Source: Kineosporia aurantiaca JCM 3230
GTDB taxonomy: Bacteria > Actinomycetota > Actinomycetes > Actinomycetales > Kineosporiaceae
Direction: 5' to 3'
Length of the DNA: 64,000 nucleotides
Assembly: GCA_000719025.1 (NCBI GenBank)
Contig: JODP01000002.1
Span: 496,001-560,000 of the forward strand
The notes under the pieces were generated by a model. That model saw nothing but the letters and a program-made list of their open reading frames with translations, did not search any database and was not told the DNA's origin. Position numbers and translations under genes: made by a program. Below, in pieces: positions 52,962 through 60,709 of this stretch; within the stretch, counting starts at the first letter, position 1, and every line of letters begins with the position of its first letter.

Positions 52962-53331
52962 AGGCGGCGAGTCCGCCCAGCAGTTCGGCCCGGAGGTGGT
53001 GTCGCGTGGGTCGTAGCTCTGCCAAATGGCGAGCTTCACCGCCACGAAGCCCAGGTCGGCCCCGATCTCCCCGGTACGGCCCAAGACCGCCGAACAAGAA
53101 GGGGACGAAGGCGAACGCGATCGCCAGGGTGCGCACCGAGGGGTCCTGCCGACGCCGGTAGATCAACGAGGCCAGGGCGACCGTGACACGGATCGACAGG
53201 GCCGGGTGCGGCAGGGAGACCCGCGTGGGCTCCTCGGCCCAGGAGGCAATGCCGACCAGCCCTGGCTCAAAGGGCGGCGGCGGCCCGGGAGGGCGCGGCT
53301 CCCCCCAGACGGACCACGCCAGCGTGGACAT
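52860..53331 (-). pseudogene. Small membrane protein gene with apparent frameshift
   Basis: From the ATG at 53331 the frame has the strong third-position GC bias of real genes (MSTLAWSVWGEPRPPGPPPP at the start; membrane-like TLAIAFAFVPFLFGG near residue 80). The bias then moves to the next frame at about 53080. That frame reads LGRTGEIGADLGFVAVKLAI and IWQSYDPRDTTSGPN and runs into the 13-bp repeats, ending at 52860. A one-base slip joins the two. No family recognised. It could be a sequencing error, a true pseudogene, or a protein worn down by repeat expansion. Confidence 0.45.
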
Positions 53332-53525
53332 AGGTCAACCGTAAGCGAAGCCCGGACCGAGCGGATCGGTCTCGGGTACGGCAATTCCTGCTGGCTCGCG
53401 GAAGGAAATGAATAAGGAAGAGCCCGTGTGCTGGTCGGGCCCTTCCCGGATCAGCATCCGACGTTTGGCGGGCAGGTCCCTATCGGACTTTGGTACTAGG
53501 ACCACCGCCGCCCCAATCCGCCGAA

Positions 53526-54134
53526 TCAGGACCGGCGGGCCCGGAACACCGTGTCGTGAATGGTGATCTCCCGGCCGTCCGGGTCCTGGGCCGGGCGGGG
53601 GCGGGCTTCGGCGGTGATCACCTGCCAGCCGGTCAGGTCCATGGCGTCGGCGATCTCCTCGGCGGTCCAGAAGCCCTCGGGCACGTTCGGCCGGCCCATC
53701 GTGGTCTTCAGGTCGAGCGGGCTGTGCAGCACCACCAGCAACTGCCCGCCGGGAGCAACCGCAGCGGCCAGGCGCCGAAAGAACGCGGCCCCTGTCTGGT
53801 GCACGAAATGGCTGGTCACGAGGTCGTACTGGCCCCGGGGCGGGTCCCAGGTACGGAGATCGGCCTGCACCCATTCGATCTGCAGGGCGAGTTCTCCGGC
53901 GCGGGCCGCGTTCTTCTCCAGCACCACCGAGGAGAAGTCCGTCCCGGTCACCCGCCAGCCCCGCGAGGCCAGCCAGAACACGTCCGCCCCTTCGCCGCAG
54001 CCCGCGTCGAGGGCCGAACCGGCAGGTAGATCGGCCACTTCGGCAACGAGCTGGGGATTCACCCGCCCGCTGAAGACCGCGTCGGACTGGGCGTACCGCT
54101 CCTCCCAAGCGGGCGCTTCGAACCACTCACTCAC
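53526..54134 (-). CDS. Class I SAM-dependent methyltransferase
   Basis: 202-residue Rossmann methyltransferase. Motif I SALDAGCGEGADVFWLA (about residue 40), acidic strand VTGTDFS binding the SAM ribose, and motif IV region YDLVTSHFVHQTG. It resembles the thiopurine/tellurite-type small methyltransferases in layout (N-terminal WEERYAQSDAVFSGRVNPQL). Its GTG overlaps the stop codon of the thioredoxin reductase-like gene (GTGA), so the two are co-translated. The methyl acceptor is unknown; detoxification of a small molecule would fit the operon. Confidence 0.87.
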   Translation of the reverse strand: MSEWFEAPAWEERYAQSDAVFSGRVNPQLVAEVADLPAGSALDAGCGEGADVFWLASRGWRVTGTDFSSVVLEKNAARAGELALQIEWVQADLRTWDPPRGQYDLVTSHFVHQTGAAFFRRLAAAVAPGGQLLVVLHSPLDLKTTMGRPNVPEGFWTAEEIADAMDLTGWQVITAEARPRPAQDPDGREITIHDTVFRARRS

Positions 54135-55102
54135 CGGGCGGCGGCCACGGCGCGACGGACGTCTTCCTGGATCAGGTCGAAGTTGATCTGCGCCCCGGCC
54201 ATCAAACCCTGCCCCGCAGAGACCATCACCTGCGCCGACATGGAGGCGACGTTCCCCGCCACCCAGACCCCCGGCGTCCCGGTCAGACCGTTCGGATCGG
54301 CCTTCACCGAGGTACCCAGCACGACGCCTCCGACCTCTTGCTCGACCACCTCGAGCCCGAGCCCCTTCAGCCCTTCGGTGCGCGCCGTGAACCGCGGTGC
54401 GACCACGACCACCTGCCGGGGAACCACCTCACCGGACGCCAACCGGACTCCGGCGACACCGGCTGGGGGCACCTCCCGGCCCCCTCGGGGCTGGGGGACA
54501 CTAATTTCAAGCCCGGCCACCTCACCCTCGACCACCCGGATACCCAAAGCGGCGCACTGTTCCAAAGCCTCGTCCCCGAGGCTCGGGACGGTGTGCTGGA
54601 AGACGACCACGTCGTCGGAGAGCTGACGGAACATCAGGGCCTGGTGCATCACCATGGGGTTGGAAGCAAGGACGCCGATGGCCTGGTCGCGGTGTTCGTA
54701 GCCGTGGCAGTAGGGACAGTGGATGACGTCCTTACCCCAACGCTCGGCCAGTCCCTCGACAGCCGGCAACTCGTCCCGCAGACCGGTGGCGACCAGCAGC
54801 CGACGAGCGTCGACGCGGTCACCGTTCTCCAGCGTCACCTCGAAGCCGTTCCCAACTGCCAGGGCGTCGGTCACTCGCGCCTGCAGCACTTCCCCGCCGT
54901 ACCCCGCCAGCTCTTCACGCCCGATGGCGACCAGCTCGAGCGGGTTGAGACCCTCCCGCCCCAGGTAGTTGTGCACCCCGTCGGCAGGAGCGTTCCGCAG
55001 CTCTCCCGCGTCCACCACCAGTACCGATCGGCGAGAACGGGCCAACGCCACCGCTCCTCCTAGACCAGCTGCTCCGCCTCCGATGACCACTACGTCGTAC
55101 AT
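54131..55102 (-). CDS. Thioredoxin reductase-like FAD/NAD(P) oxidoreductase
   Basis: 323-residue pyridine nucleotide-disulfide oxidoreductase of the TrxB-like group. N-terminal FAD loop DVVVIGGGAAGLGGAVALAR. Redox-active CPYC in VIHCPYCHGYEHRDQ (about residues 135-140). The C-terminal FAD-binding region is TPGVWVAGNVASMSAQVM. The NADPH-site segment is less typical than in housekeeping TrxB. ATG 55102 has GAGGAGAAGAAC upstream. It is divergent from an XRE-cupin regulator and followed by a methyltransferase, a combination that suggests an inducible detoxification unit. The electron acceptor is unknown. Confidence 0.88.
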   Translation of the reverse strand: MYDVVVIGGGAAGLGGAVALARSRRSVLVVDAGELRNAPADGVHNYLGREGLNPLELVAIGREELAGYGGEVLQARVTDALAVGNGFEVTLENGDRVDARRLLVATGLRDELPAVEGLAERWGKDVIHCPYCHGYEHRDQAIGVLASNPMVMHQALMFRQLSDDVVVFQHTVPSLGDEALEQCAALGIRVVEGEVAGLEISVPQPRGGREVPPAGVAGVRLASGEVVPRQVVVVAPRFTARTEGLKGLGLEVVEQEVGGVVLGTSVKADPNGLTGTPGVWVAGNVASMSAQVMVSAGQGLMAGAQINFDLIQEDVRRAVAAAR

Positions 55103-55153
55103 GTTCTTCTCCTCTCAGACGTTGTCCTCGGAGCCTGCGCCTTGGTCGAGCTC

Positions 55154-55181
55154 TTGACAACACTTGTTGCCAGAACGGCAA
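55154..55181. promoter_or_regulatory. Promoter/operator between TrxR-like and XRE genes
   Basis: TTGACA (55154-55159) overlaps an inverted repeat CAACACTTGTTG (55158-55169). A second one, TTGCC-AGAAC-GGCAA (55167-55181), follows directly. Overlapping symmetric elements between a divergent regulator and its likely target suggest operator sites for the XRE-cupin protein. Confidence 0.5.
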
Positions 55182-55190
55182 ATGGAGAAC

Positions 55191-55778
55191 ATGACCGAAG
55201 AGCTCGAGGAAGTTCTGCATGCCGTGGGCCCCCGGCTGCGCCTGCTGCGTCAGCAGCGCGGCGCCACGCTGGCCGAACTGGCCGAGGAGACCGGAATCTC
55301 GGTGAGCACGCTCTCCCGTCTGGAGGCCGGGCAGCGCAGGCCGACCCTGGAACTCCTCCTCCCGCTCGCCCGCGCCCACCAGGTACCCCTGGACGAGCTG
55401 GTGGACGCGCCTCCCACCGGCGACCCGCGGATCCGGCCGCGGCGGATCGAACGGCACGGCGCGATCTACATGCCGCTCACCCGGCGACCGGGTGGACTTC
55501 AGGCGTACAAGATCATCTACCCGCCGAACTGGCCCGGGACCGAGCCGGAGGACCTGCGTACGCACGAGGGCTACGACTGGATCTACGTGCTCCAGGGACG
55601 GTTGCGGCTGGTCCTCGGCGAGCACGACTTCGTGCTGGAGGCCGGAGAGGTGGCCGAGTTCGACACCCGCACCCCGCACTGGATGGGCAATCCGGAGCCG
55701 CGGCCGACCGAGGTGCTCGGGCTGTTCGGGCCGCAGGGTGAACGGATGCATGTGCGGGCCCGGCCGCGACCGGCGTGA
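55191..55778 (+). CDS. XRE family regulator with C-terminal cupin domain
   Basis: 195-residue regulator. HTH_XRE at about residues 12-65 (LRLLRQQRGATLAELAEETG, then ISVSTLSRLEAGQRRPTLEL). The cupin sensor domain covers about 110-190 (YDWIYVLQGRLRLVLGEHDF and LEAGEVAEFDTRTPHWM). Such proteins sense small ligands and usually repress a neighbouring operon. The gene is divergent from the TrxR-like/methyltransferase pair with symmetric sites between. ATG 55191 or 55182 could be the start; both keep the HTH intact. Confidence 0.88.
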   Translation: MTEELEEVLHAVGPRLRLLRQQRGATLAELAEETGISVSTLSRLEAGQRRPTLELLLPLARAHQVPLDELVDAPPTGDPRIRPRRIERHGAIYMPLTRRPGGLQAYKIIYPPNWPGTEPEDLRTHEGYDWIYVLQGRLRLVLGEHDFVLEAGEVAEFDTRTPHWMGNPEPRPTEVLGLFGPQGERMHVRARPRPA

Positions 55779-55863
55779 AGGACGTCACCCACGGGATCAG
55801 TGGGACCAAGCTCCGGGCGAGGGGGAGGTCTCATTCCGGCAACGCTCGACTAGCCTCGGTGCC

Positions 55864-57186
55864 GTGACCATGCAGCAGGACGTACTCCTCTCCGGACGGC
55901 CCGCGGGAACCCGCCCGGCCGACCCCGCCCGCACGGTGCTCTTCACCCTGACCGGCCCGGACCGGCCGGGCGTGACCACGGCCGTGTTCCAGGTCCTGAT
56001 GCGCTCCGGGGTCGAGGTCCTGGACGTCGAGCAGGTGGTGGTGCGCGGTCACCTGACCCTGGCCGTGCTGGTCACCGTCGGGGACGACGAGGCCGGGATG
56101 ATCTCGGCGGTGCGCCTGGTCGGCGGCGACCTCGGGATGACGGTCAGCGGCGAGCCGGGAACCGGGGACAACGAGAAGCGACGGCGCAACCGGCTGGCGG
56201 TGACCCTGCTCGGCGCCCCGCTGAGCCCGGCCGCGGTGGCCGGGGTGGCCGGCCGGATCGCCGAGCACGGGGCCAACATCGACCGGATCCGGCGGATCTC
56301 CCGGTTCCCGGTCACCACGCTGGAGCTGGACGTGTCGGGCGGCGACCCGGACGGGCTGCGCCGGGAGCTGGCCGCGGAGGCCGTTACGCACGGGGCCGAT
56401 CTGGCGGTCTGCCCGGCCGGGCTGGCCCGGCGGGGCCGCCGGCTGGTGGTGATGGACGTCGATTCCACGCTGATCCAGGACGAGGTGATCGAGCTGCTGG
56501 CGGCGCACGCCGGGCCGGACGTGGAGCGGAGGGTGGCCGAGGTCACCGAGCGGGCGATGCGGGGGGAGCTGGACTTCGCCCAGAGTCTGCACGAACGGGT
56601 GGCGGCTCTGGCCGGGTTGCCGGAGTCGGTGCTGGACGAGGTCTACCGCTCGGTCCGGCTCACTCAGGGGGCTCGCACGCTGACCCGCACGCTGCGCCGC
56701 CTGGGGATGACGCTCGGCGTGGTCTCGGGTGGGTTCGTCGAGGTGGTCGCGCCCCTGGCCAAGGATCTCGGGATCACTCACGTGGCGGCCAACCGGCTGG
56801 AGATTGTGGACGCCCGCCTCACCGGACGGGTGGTCGGAGACGTGGTCGACCGGGCCGGTAAGGCGGCCGCACTGCGGCGCTTCGCCGCCGAGGAGGGCCT
56901 GCCGATGTCCCGGACGGTGGCGATCGGGGACGGGGCGAACGACCTGGACATGCTGGCCGCGGCCGGGCTGGGGGTGGCCTTCAACGCCAAGCCGGTGGTG
57001 CGCGAGCAGGCCGACGCCTCGGTCACCGTGCCCTATCTGGACGCGGTGCTGTACCTGCTGGGGATCCCCCGCGCCGAGATCGAGGACGCCGATCTGGCCT
57101 CCGAACCGGCGGCCGGATCCCCGGCCGGATCGACTGTCGAATCGCCCCTGACGACGGATGCCGACACGACCGGAGGAACCCCCTGA
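55864..57186 (+). CDS. serB: Phosphoserine phosphatase with ACT domains
   Basis: 440-residue HAD-superfamily phosphatase, last step of serine synthesis. Two N-terminal ACT-like domains (about residues 22-95 and 108-185; TVLFTLTGPDRPGVTTAVFQ begins the first) are followed by the catalytic HAD domain: motif I VVMDVDSTLIQDE (nucleophile Asp near 198), motif II VSGGF, motif III/IV IGDGANDLDMLAAAGLGVAF. The last 40 residues are a low-complexity tail. GTG 55864 begins at the usual N-terminus. The downstream SixA gene starts within its stop codon (TGATG). Confidence 0.93.
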   Translation: MTMQQDVLLSGRPAGTRPADPARTVLFTLTGPDRPGVTTAVFQVLMRSGVEVLDVEQVVVRGHLTLAVLVTVGDDEAGMISAVRLVGGDLGMTVSGEPGTGDNEKRRRNRLAVTLLGAPLSPAAVAGVAGRIAEHGANIDRIRRISRFPVTTLELDVSGGDPDGLRRELAAEAVTHGADLAVCPAGLARRGRRLVVMDVDSTLIQDEVIELLAAHAGPDVERRVAEVTERAMRGELDFAQSLHERVAALAGLPESVLDEVYRSVRLTQGARTLTRTLRRLGMTLGVVSGGFVEVVAPLAKDLGITHVAANRLEIVDARLTGRVVGDVVDRAGKAAALRRFAAEEGLPMSRTVAIGDGANDLDMLAAAGLGVAFNAKPVVREQADASVTVPYLDAVLYLLGIPRAEIEDADLASEPAAGSPAGSTVESPLTTDADTTGGTP

Positions 57187-57764
57187 TGAGCACCGCCCCG
57201 ACCCGCAGGCTGATCCTGGTTCGCCACGCCAAGGCGGAACAGCCGACCCCCGGGCAGGCCGACACGGACCGTCCTCTGGCCCGCCGCGGTCTGCTCGACG
57301 CCGGGGTAGGGGGCGAGGAACTGGCCAAGATCGCGGTGCCGGACGTGGTGCTCTGCTCCCCCTCGCGGCGCACGCGGCAGACCTGGCGGTCGATGCTCGA
57401 CGGATTGCTGTTCGCGCGGAAGAACTCCGGCAACGACGAGCCGGTGGTTCACCCCGAGGCGCACTACCTGGCGTCACTGTACGAGGCGAGCACGTTCGAC
57501 GTGGTCGAGACCGTCCGGGCGAACGCGGAGGAGGCGTCCGTGGTGCTCGTCGTCGGCCATGAGCCAACGATGTCCGAGGCCACGCTGGCCCTGGCCGGAC
57601 CGGGCTCCGAGCCGGAGGCGGTGAAGCAGGTCAAGGCCGGGTTCTCGACCGGCGGGATCGCCGTGCTGGCGGTCGAGCGGGAGTGGGCCGAGCTGGCTCC
57701 GGGCGACGGGCGGCTGGAGCAGTTCCTGGTGCCGCGCCTGGGTGAGAGCGGTTCGATCGGTTAA
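57186..57764 (+). CDS. Histidine phosphatase family protein (SixA-like)
   Basis: 192-residue phosphohistidine phosphatase-like enzyme. The catalytic RHAK is in RLILVRHAKAEQPTPGQAD at the N-terminus, LCSPSRRTRQTW follows near residue 55, and the second catalytic His is in VVLVVGHEPTMSE near 120. It is the short SixA type, acting on phosphorylated proteins or small molecules. It is translationally coupled to serB, but the functional link is unclear. A 23-bp palindrome 12 bp downstream ends the unit. Confidence 0.9.
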   Translation: MSTAPTRRLILVRHAKAEQPTPGQADTDRPLARRGLLDAGVGGEELAKIAVPDVVLCSPSRRTRQTWRSMLDGLLFARKNSGNDEPVVHPEAHYLASLYEASTFDVVETVRANAEEASVVLVVGHEPTMSEATLALAGPGSEPEAVKQVKAGFSTGGIAVLAVEREWAELAPGDGRLEQFLVPRLGESGSIG

Positions 57765-57776
57765 TCGGATCGGTCA

Positions 57777-57825
57777 ATGAAGGACGCTTGCCCCGCACCA
57801 AAGGTGCGGGGCAAGCGTCCTTCAT
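57777..57825. terminator. Perfect 23-bp palindrome between sixA and fabI
   Basis: Arms 57777-57799 and 57803-57825 are exact reverse complements (ATGAAGGACGCTTGCC at the outside), with a three-base loop AAA. It lies between convergent sixA and fabI, so it can act on transcripts from either side. It is related to the palindrome at 47888-47946. Confidence 0.9.
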
Positions 57826-57832
57826 CGACGTT

Positions 57833-58600
57833 CTACCCCGCCATGGCCTGGAAACCGCCGTCGACGTAGGTGATCGACCCGGTGGTGGCCGGGAACCAGT
57901 CGGACAGCAGGGCCACGCAGGCCTTCGCGGTGGCCGTCGGGTCCTTGGTGTCCCAGCCCAGCGGCGAGCGGTCCTGGAACAGCTTGTCGAACTGGTCGAA
58001 GCCGGGGATCGCCTTGGCCGCGGTGGTGCGCAGCGGCCCGGCCGAGACCAGGTTGCTCCGGATCCCCTTGGGGCCCAGGTCGCGGGCCAGGTAACGGTTG
58101 GTCGACTCCAGGGCGGCCTTGGCCACGCCCATCCAGTCGTAGACCGGCCAGGCGATCCGGGCGTCCAGGGTCAGCCCGACCACCGAGCCGCCCTGGCCCA
58201 TCAGCGGCACCGCGGCCATCGCCAGGGACTTGTAGCTGAACGCCGAGACCTGCACGGCGGTGGCCACGTCGTCCCACTCGGTCTTCAGGAAGTTGCCGCC
58301 CATCGCGGTCTGCGGGGCGAAGCCGATCGAGTGCAGGACGCCGTCCAGGTGGTCCACGTGCTCGCCGACCCGCGAGGCCAGCGCCTCCAGGTCCTCGGCG
58401 TTGGTCACGTCGAGCTCGACCACGCCCGGGGTGGTGGGCAGCCGCTTGGCGATGGTCTGGGTGATCTTCATCTGCCGGCCGAAGGAGCTGAGCACCACCT
58501 CGGCGCCCTGTTCCTGGGCGATCCGGGCCACGTGGAAGGCGATGGAGGTGTCCATCAGCACGCCCGTCACCAGCAGCTTCTTGCCCTCGAGCAAACCCAT
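57833..58600 (-). CDS. fabI: Enoyl-[acyl-carrier-protein] reductase (InhA/FabI)
   Basis: 255-residue NADH-dependent enoyl-ACP reductase of FAS-II, short-chain dehydrogenase fold. N-terminus LLEGKKLLVTGVLMDTSIAF with the FabI/InhA-type DTSIAF. Catalytic Tyr-x6-Lys in WPVYDWMGVAKAALESTN (about residues 153-165). VSAGPLRTTAAKAIPG and the C-terminal VDGGFQAMAG follow. It is directly downstream of fabG with a hairpin between, the same order as mabA-inhA in mycobacteria. It completes the fatty-acid elongation cycle. Confidence 0.96.
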   Translation of the reverse strand: MGLLEGKKLLVTGVLMDTSIAFHVARIAQEQGAEVVLSSFGRQMKITQTIAKRLPTTPGVVELDVTNAEDLEALASRVGEHVDHLDGVLHSIGFAPQTAMGGNFLKTEWDDVATAVQVSAFSYKSLAMAAVPLMGQGGSVVGLTLDARIAWPVYDWMGVAKAALESTNRYLARDLGPKGIRSNLVSAGPLRTTAAKAIPGFDQFDKLFQDRSPLGWDTKDPTATAKACVALLSDWFPATTGSITYVDGGFQAMAG

Positions 58601-58630
58601 TGCGTGCAGTCCTCTCCGTTCACGAAAAGC

Positions 58631-58652
58631 GCCCGCGGCGAGGGCCGCGGGC
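58631..58652 (-). other. Intercistronic hairpin between fabG and fabI
   Basis: GCCCGCGGC (58631-58639) pairs perfectly with GCCGCGGGC (58644-58652), loop GAGG. It sits in the 68-bp fabG-fabI spacer, with no T-run. It could slow decay or partly terminate fabG transcripts. Confidence 0.7.
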
Positions 58653-58668
58653 GAGAAAGCTGGGGGGT

Positions 58669-59373
58669 CTAGTGCCCCATCCCGATACCACCGTCGACCG
58701 GGATGACGGCCCCGGATATGTAGGCGGCGGCGTCCGAGGCGAGGAAGCGCACCGTTGCGGCGATCTCGTCGACGTTGCCGAACCGGCCGGCCGGGATCCG
58801 GCCCAGGTACTCGTCCCGCAGCTTCTCCGGCAGCGAGGCGGTCATGTCGGTGTCGATGAAGCCGGGGGCCACCACGTTCGCGGTGATCCCGCGGCCGCCG
58901 AGCTCCCGGGTGATCGCCCGGGCCATGCCGACCAGCCCGGACTTCGTCGCCGCGTAGTTCACCTGCCCGGCCGAGCCCATCAGGCCGACCACGCTGCCGA
59001 CCAGGATGATCCGGCCGCGCCGGGCCTTGATCATCGACTTGCTGACGCCCCGGACGCAGCGGAACGTGCCGCCCAGGTTGGTGTCGACCACCGTGTCCCA
59101 GTCGTCGTCGCTCATCCGCATCAGCAGGGTGTCGCGGGTGACCCCGGCGTTGGCGACCAGCACCTCGATCGGTCCCTGGTCGGCCTCGACCTGGGCGATC
59201 GCCGCCTTCACGGAGTCCGCGTCGGTGATCTCGCAGATCACGCCCTTCAGTCCGGCCGGGGGCTCGCCGCTGCGGTGGGTCACGGTGACGGCGTCGCCGT
59301 CCTCCGCCATCGCCCGGGCGATCGCCAGCCCGATCCCCCGATTACCACCCGTCACCAGCACACTGCGTGCCAC
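58669..59373 (-). CDS. fabG: 3-oxoacyl-[acyl-carrier-protein] reductase
   Basis: 234-residue SDR, NADPH-dependent beta-ketoacyl reductase of FAS-II. Cofactor loop VTGGNRGIGLAIA, NAG in VLVANAGVTRD, catalytic Ser in LVGSVVG and Tyr/Lys in NYAATKSGLVG (about residue 140). Ending GAVIPVDGGIGMGH. GTG 59373 has GGAAGG at a proper distance; a GTG six bases upstream is also in frame. First gene of the fabG-fabI pair, divergent from a quinone oxidoreductase across a 295-bp region that should hold both promoters. Confidence 0.95.
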   Translation of the reverse strand: MARSVLVTGGNRGIGLAIARAMAEDGDAVTVTHRSGEPPAGLKGVICEITDADSVKAAIAQVEADQGPIEVLVANAGVTRDTLLMRMSDDDWDTVVDTNLGGTFRCVRGVSKSMIKARRGRIILVGSVVGLMGSAGQVNYAATKSGLVGMARAITRELGGRGITANVVAPGFIDTDMTASLPEKLRDEYLGRIPAGRFGNVDEIAATVRFLASDAAAYISGAVIPVDGGIGMGH

Positions 59374-59668
59374 GATCACCCTTCCGGTAAGTCTTCTGGT
59401 TCGTCCGTCTGCGTGTCGATCCGGTCACAGCGCCGCACGCGCAGCGTAATCGCCGGTCCGCGCTGACCGGGACCGCAGACAGTCCGACGAGTGACGTTAG
59501 CCGACCGGCGAACCGCGACGCACCAGCGCACCCTGGGCAAAGATCGGCCCGGAAATCTGTCGGAACCGTACAAGGGTGCCCCGGCGACCGGGAACGCACG
59601 GTGGCGTCCTCTTGATCGTCCGTGCGACCTGGGCCACACCGCACCCGGTGAGGGAGTAGGTTCCCACC

Positions 59669-60709
59669 GTGCGAGCTGTGCAGATATCCGAGTTCGGCGG
59701 TCCCGAGGTACTCCGGGTGACCGATCTCGAGGACCCGGCCCCGGGCGCGGGCGAGCTGCTGGTCGAGGTCGACTCGGCCGGCGTGAACTACGCCGACACC
59801 CACCAGGCGGAGGACTCCTACCTGGTCCGCCAGAGCCTGCCCTTCGTGCCGGGCAGCGAGGTGGTCGGGCGCGTGGTGGGCGGTGACGTCCCGGACTTCC
59901 CCCTGGGCACCCGGGTGCTGGCGATGACCACCGGCGGCGGTGGGTACGCCGAGCGCACGGTGGTGCCGGGCACCTCGGTCTTCCGGCTGAAGGACGACCT
60001 GACCGACGCCCAGGCGCTGGCCCTGATGGTGCACGGCACCACGGCCTGGCACCTGCTGCGCCGCAGCGCCGAGCTGCGCCCCGGGGACACCGTGGTGGTG
60101 CATTCGGCGGCCGGTGGGGTCGGCACGATGGCGGTGCAGCTGGCCCGGGCCTGGGGCGCCGGCCGGATTGTGGCCACCGCCTCCGGCGGCACCAAGAGCG
60201 AGCTGGTCCGGTCGCTGGGCGCCGACGAGGTGATCGACATCTCGGGCACCACCACCGCTGACGAGGTGAAGACCGTGCTGCGGGACGCCTGCGGTGGGGC
60301 CGGGCCGGACGTGGTGCTGGAGATGACCGGCGGGCACGTGTTCGACGGGTCACTCGCCGCGCTGCGCCCGCTGGGCCGCCTGGCGGTCTTCGGGATGGCC
60401 TCGAACGTCGCGCCGCAGCCGGTCCAGGTGCAGCGGCTGATGAAGCGCTCGATCACCCTGACCGGCTTCTGGCTGCCGCGGGTGCTGTCCGAGCCGGGGC
60501 TGCTGGCCGCCGCGCTCGAGGAGCTGCGCTCGATGGTGCGGGCCGGGGTGCTCAAGCCGGTGATCGGCGAGACCTACCCGCTGGCCGAGGCCGCCCGGGC
60601 GCACGAGGACATCCGCAGTCGCCGCACCGTCGGCAAGCTCGTCCTGGACGTCTCCGGTAAGGGCGTGGTGCAGGCCGTTGCGCAGGCTAAGGAGAAGAAC
60701 GCTGACTGA
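59669..60709 (+). CDS. NAD(P)-dependent quinone oxidoreductase (MDR family)
   Basis: 346-residue zinc-free medium-chain dehydrogenase/reductase. N-terminus MRAVQISEFGGPEVLRVTD, substrate region AGVNYADTHQAEDSY, NAD(P)-loop VVHSAAGGVGTMAVQLARA (about residue 150). C-terminal YPLAEAARAHEDIRSRRTVG is typical of the quinone reductase (QOR) branch. It probably reduces quinones or enones with NADPH. The GTG start is at the family N-terminus. Its 3' end overlaps the tldD start, so the three genes form an operon by layout. Confidence 0.9.
   Translation: MRAVQISEFGGPEVLRVTDLEDPAPGAGELLVEVDSAGVNYADTHQAEDSYLVRQSLPFVPGSEVVGRVVGGDVPDFPLGTRVLAMTTGGGGYAERTVVPGTSVFRLKDDLTDAQALALMVHGTTAWHLLRRSAELRPGDTVVVHSAAGGVGTMAVQLARAWGAGRIVATASGGTKSELVRSLGADEVIDISGTTTADEVKTVLRDACGGAGPDVVLEMTGGHVFDGSLAALRPLGRLAVFGMASNVAPQPVQVQRLMKRSITLTGFWLPRVLSEPGLLAAALEELRSMVRAGVLKPVIGETYPLAEAARAHEDIRSRRTVGKLVLDVSGKGVVQAVAQAKEKNAD

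Noticed and set aside
52280..53161. Possible 293-residue + strand protein in the repeat region
   Set aside because: Weak third-position bias, no ribosome site, and it runs through the 13-bp repeats and then antisense to the better-supported minus-strand frame.
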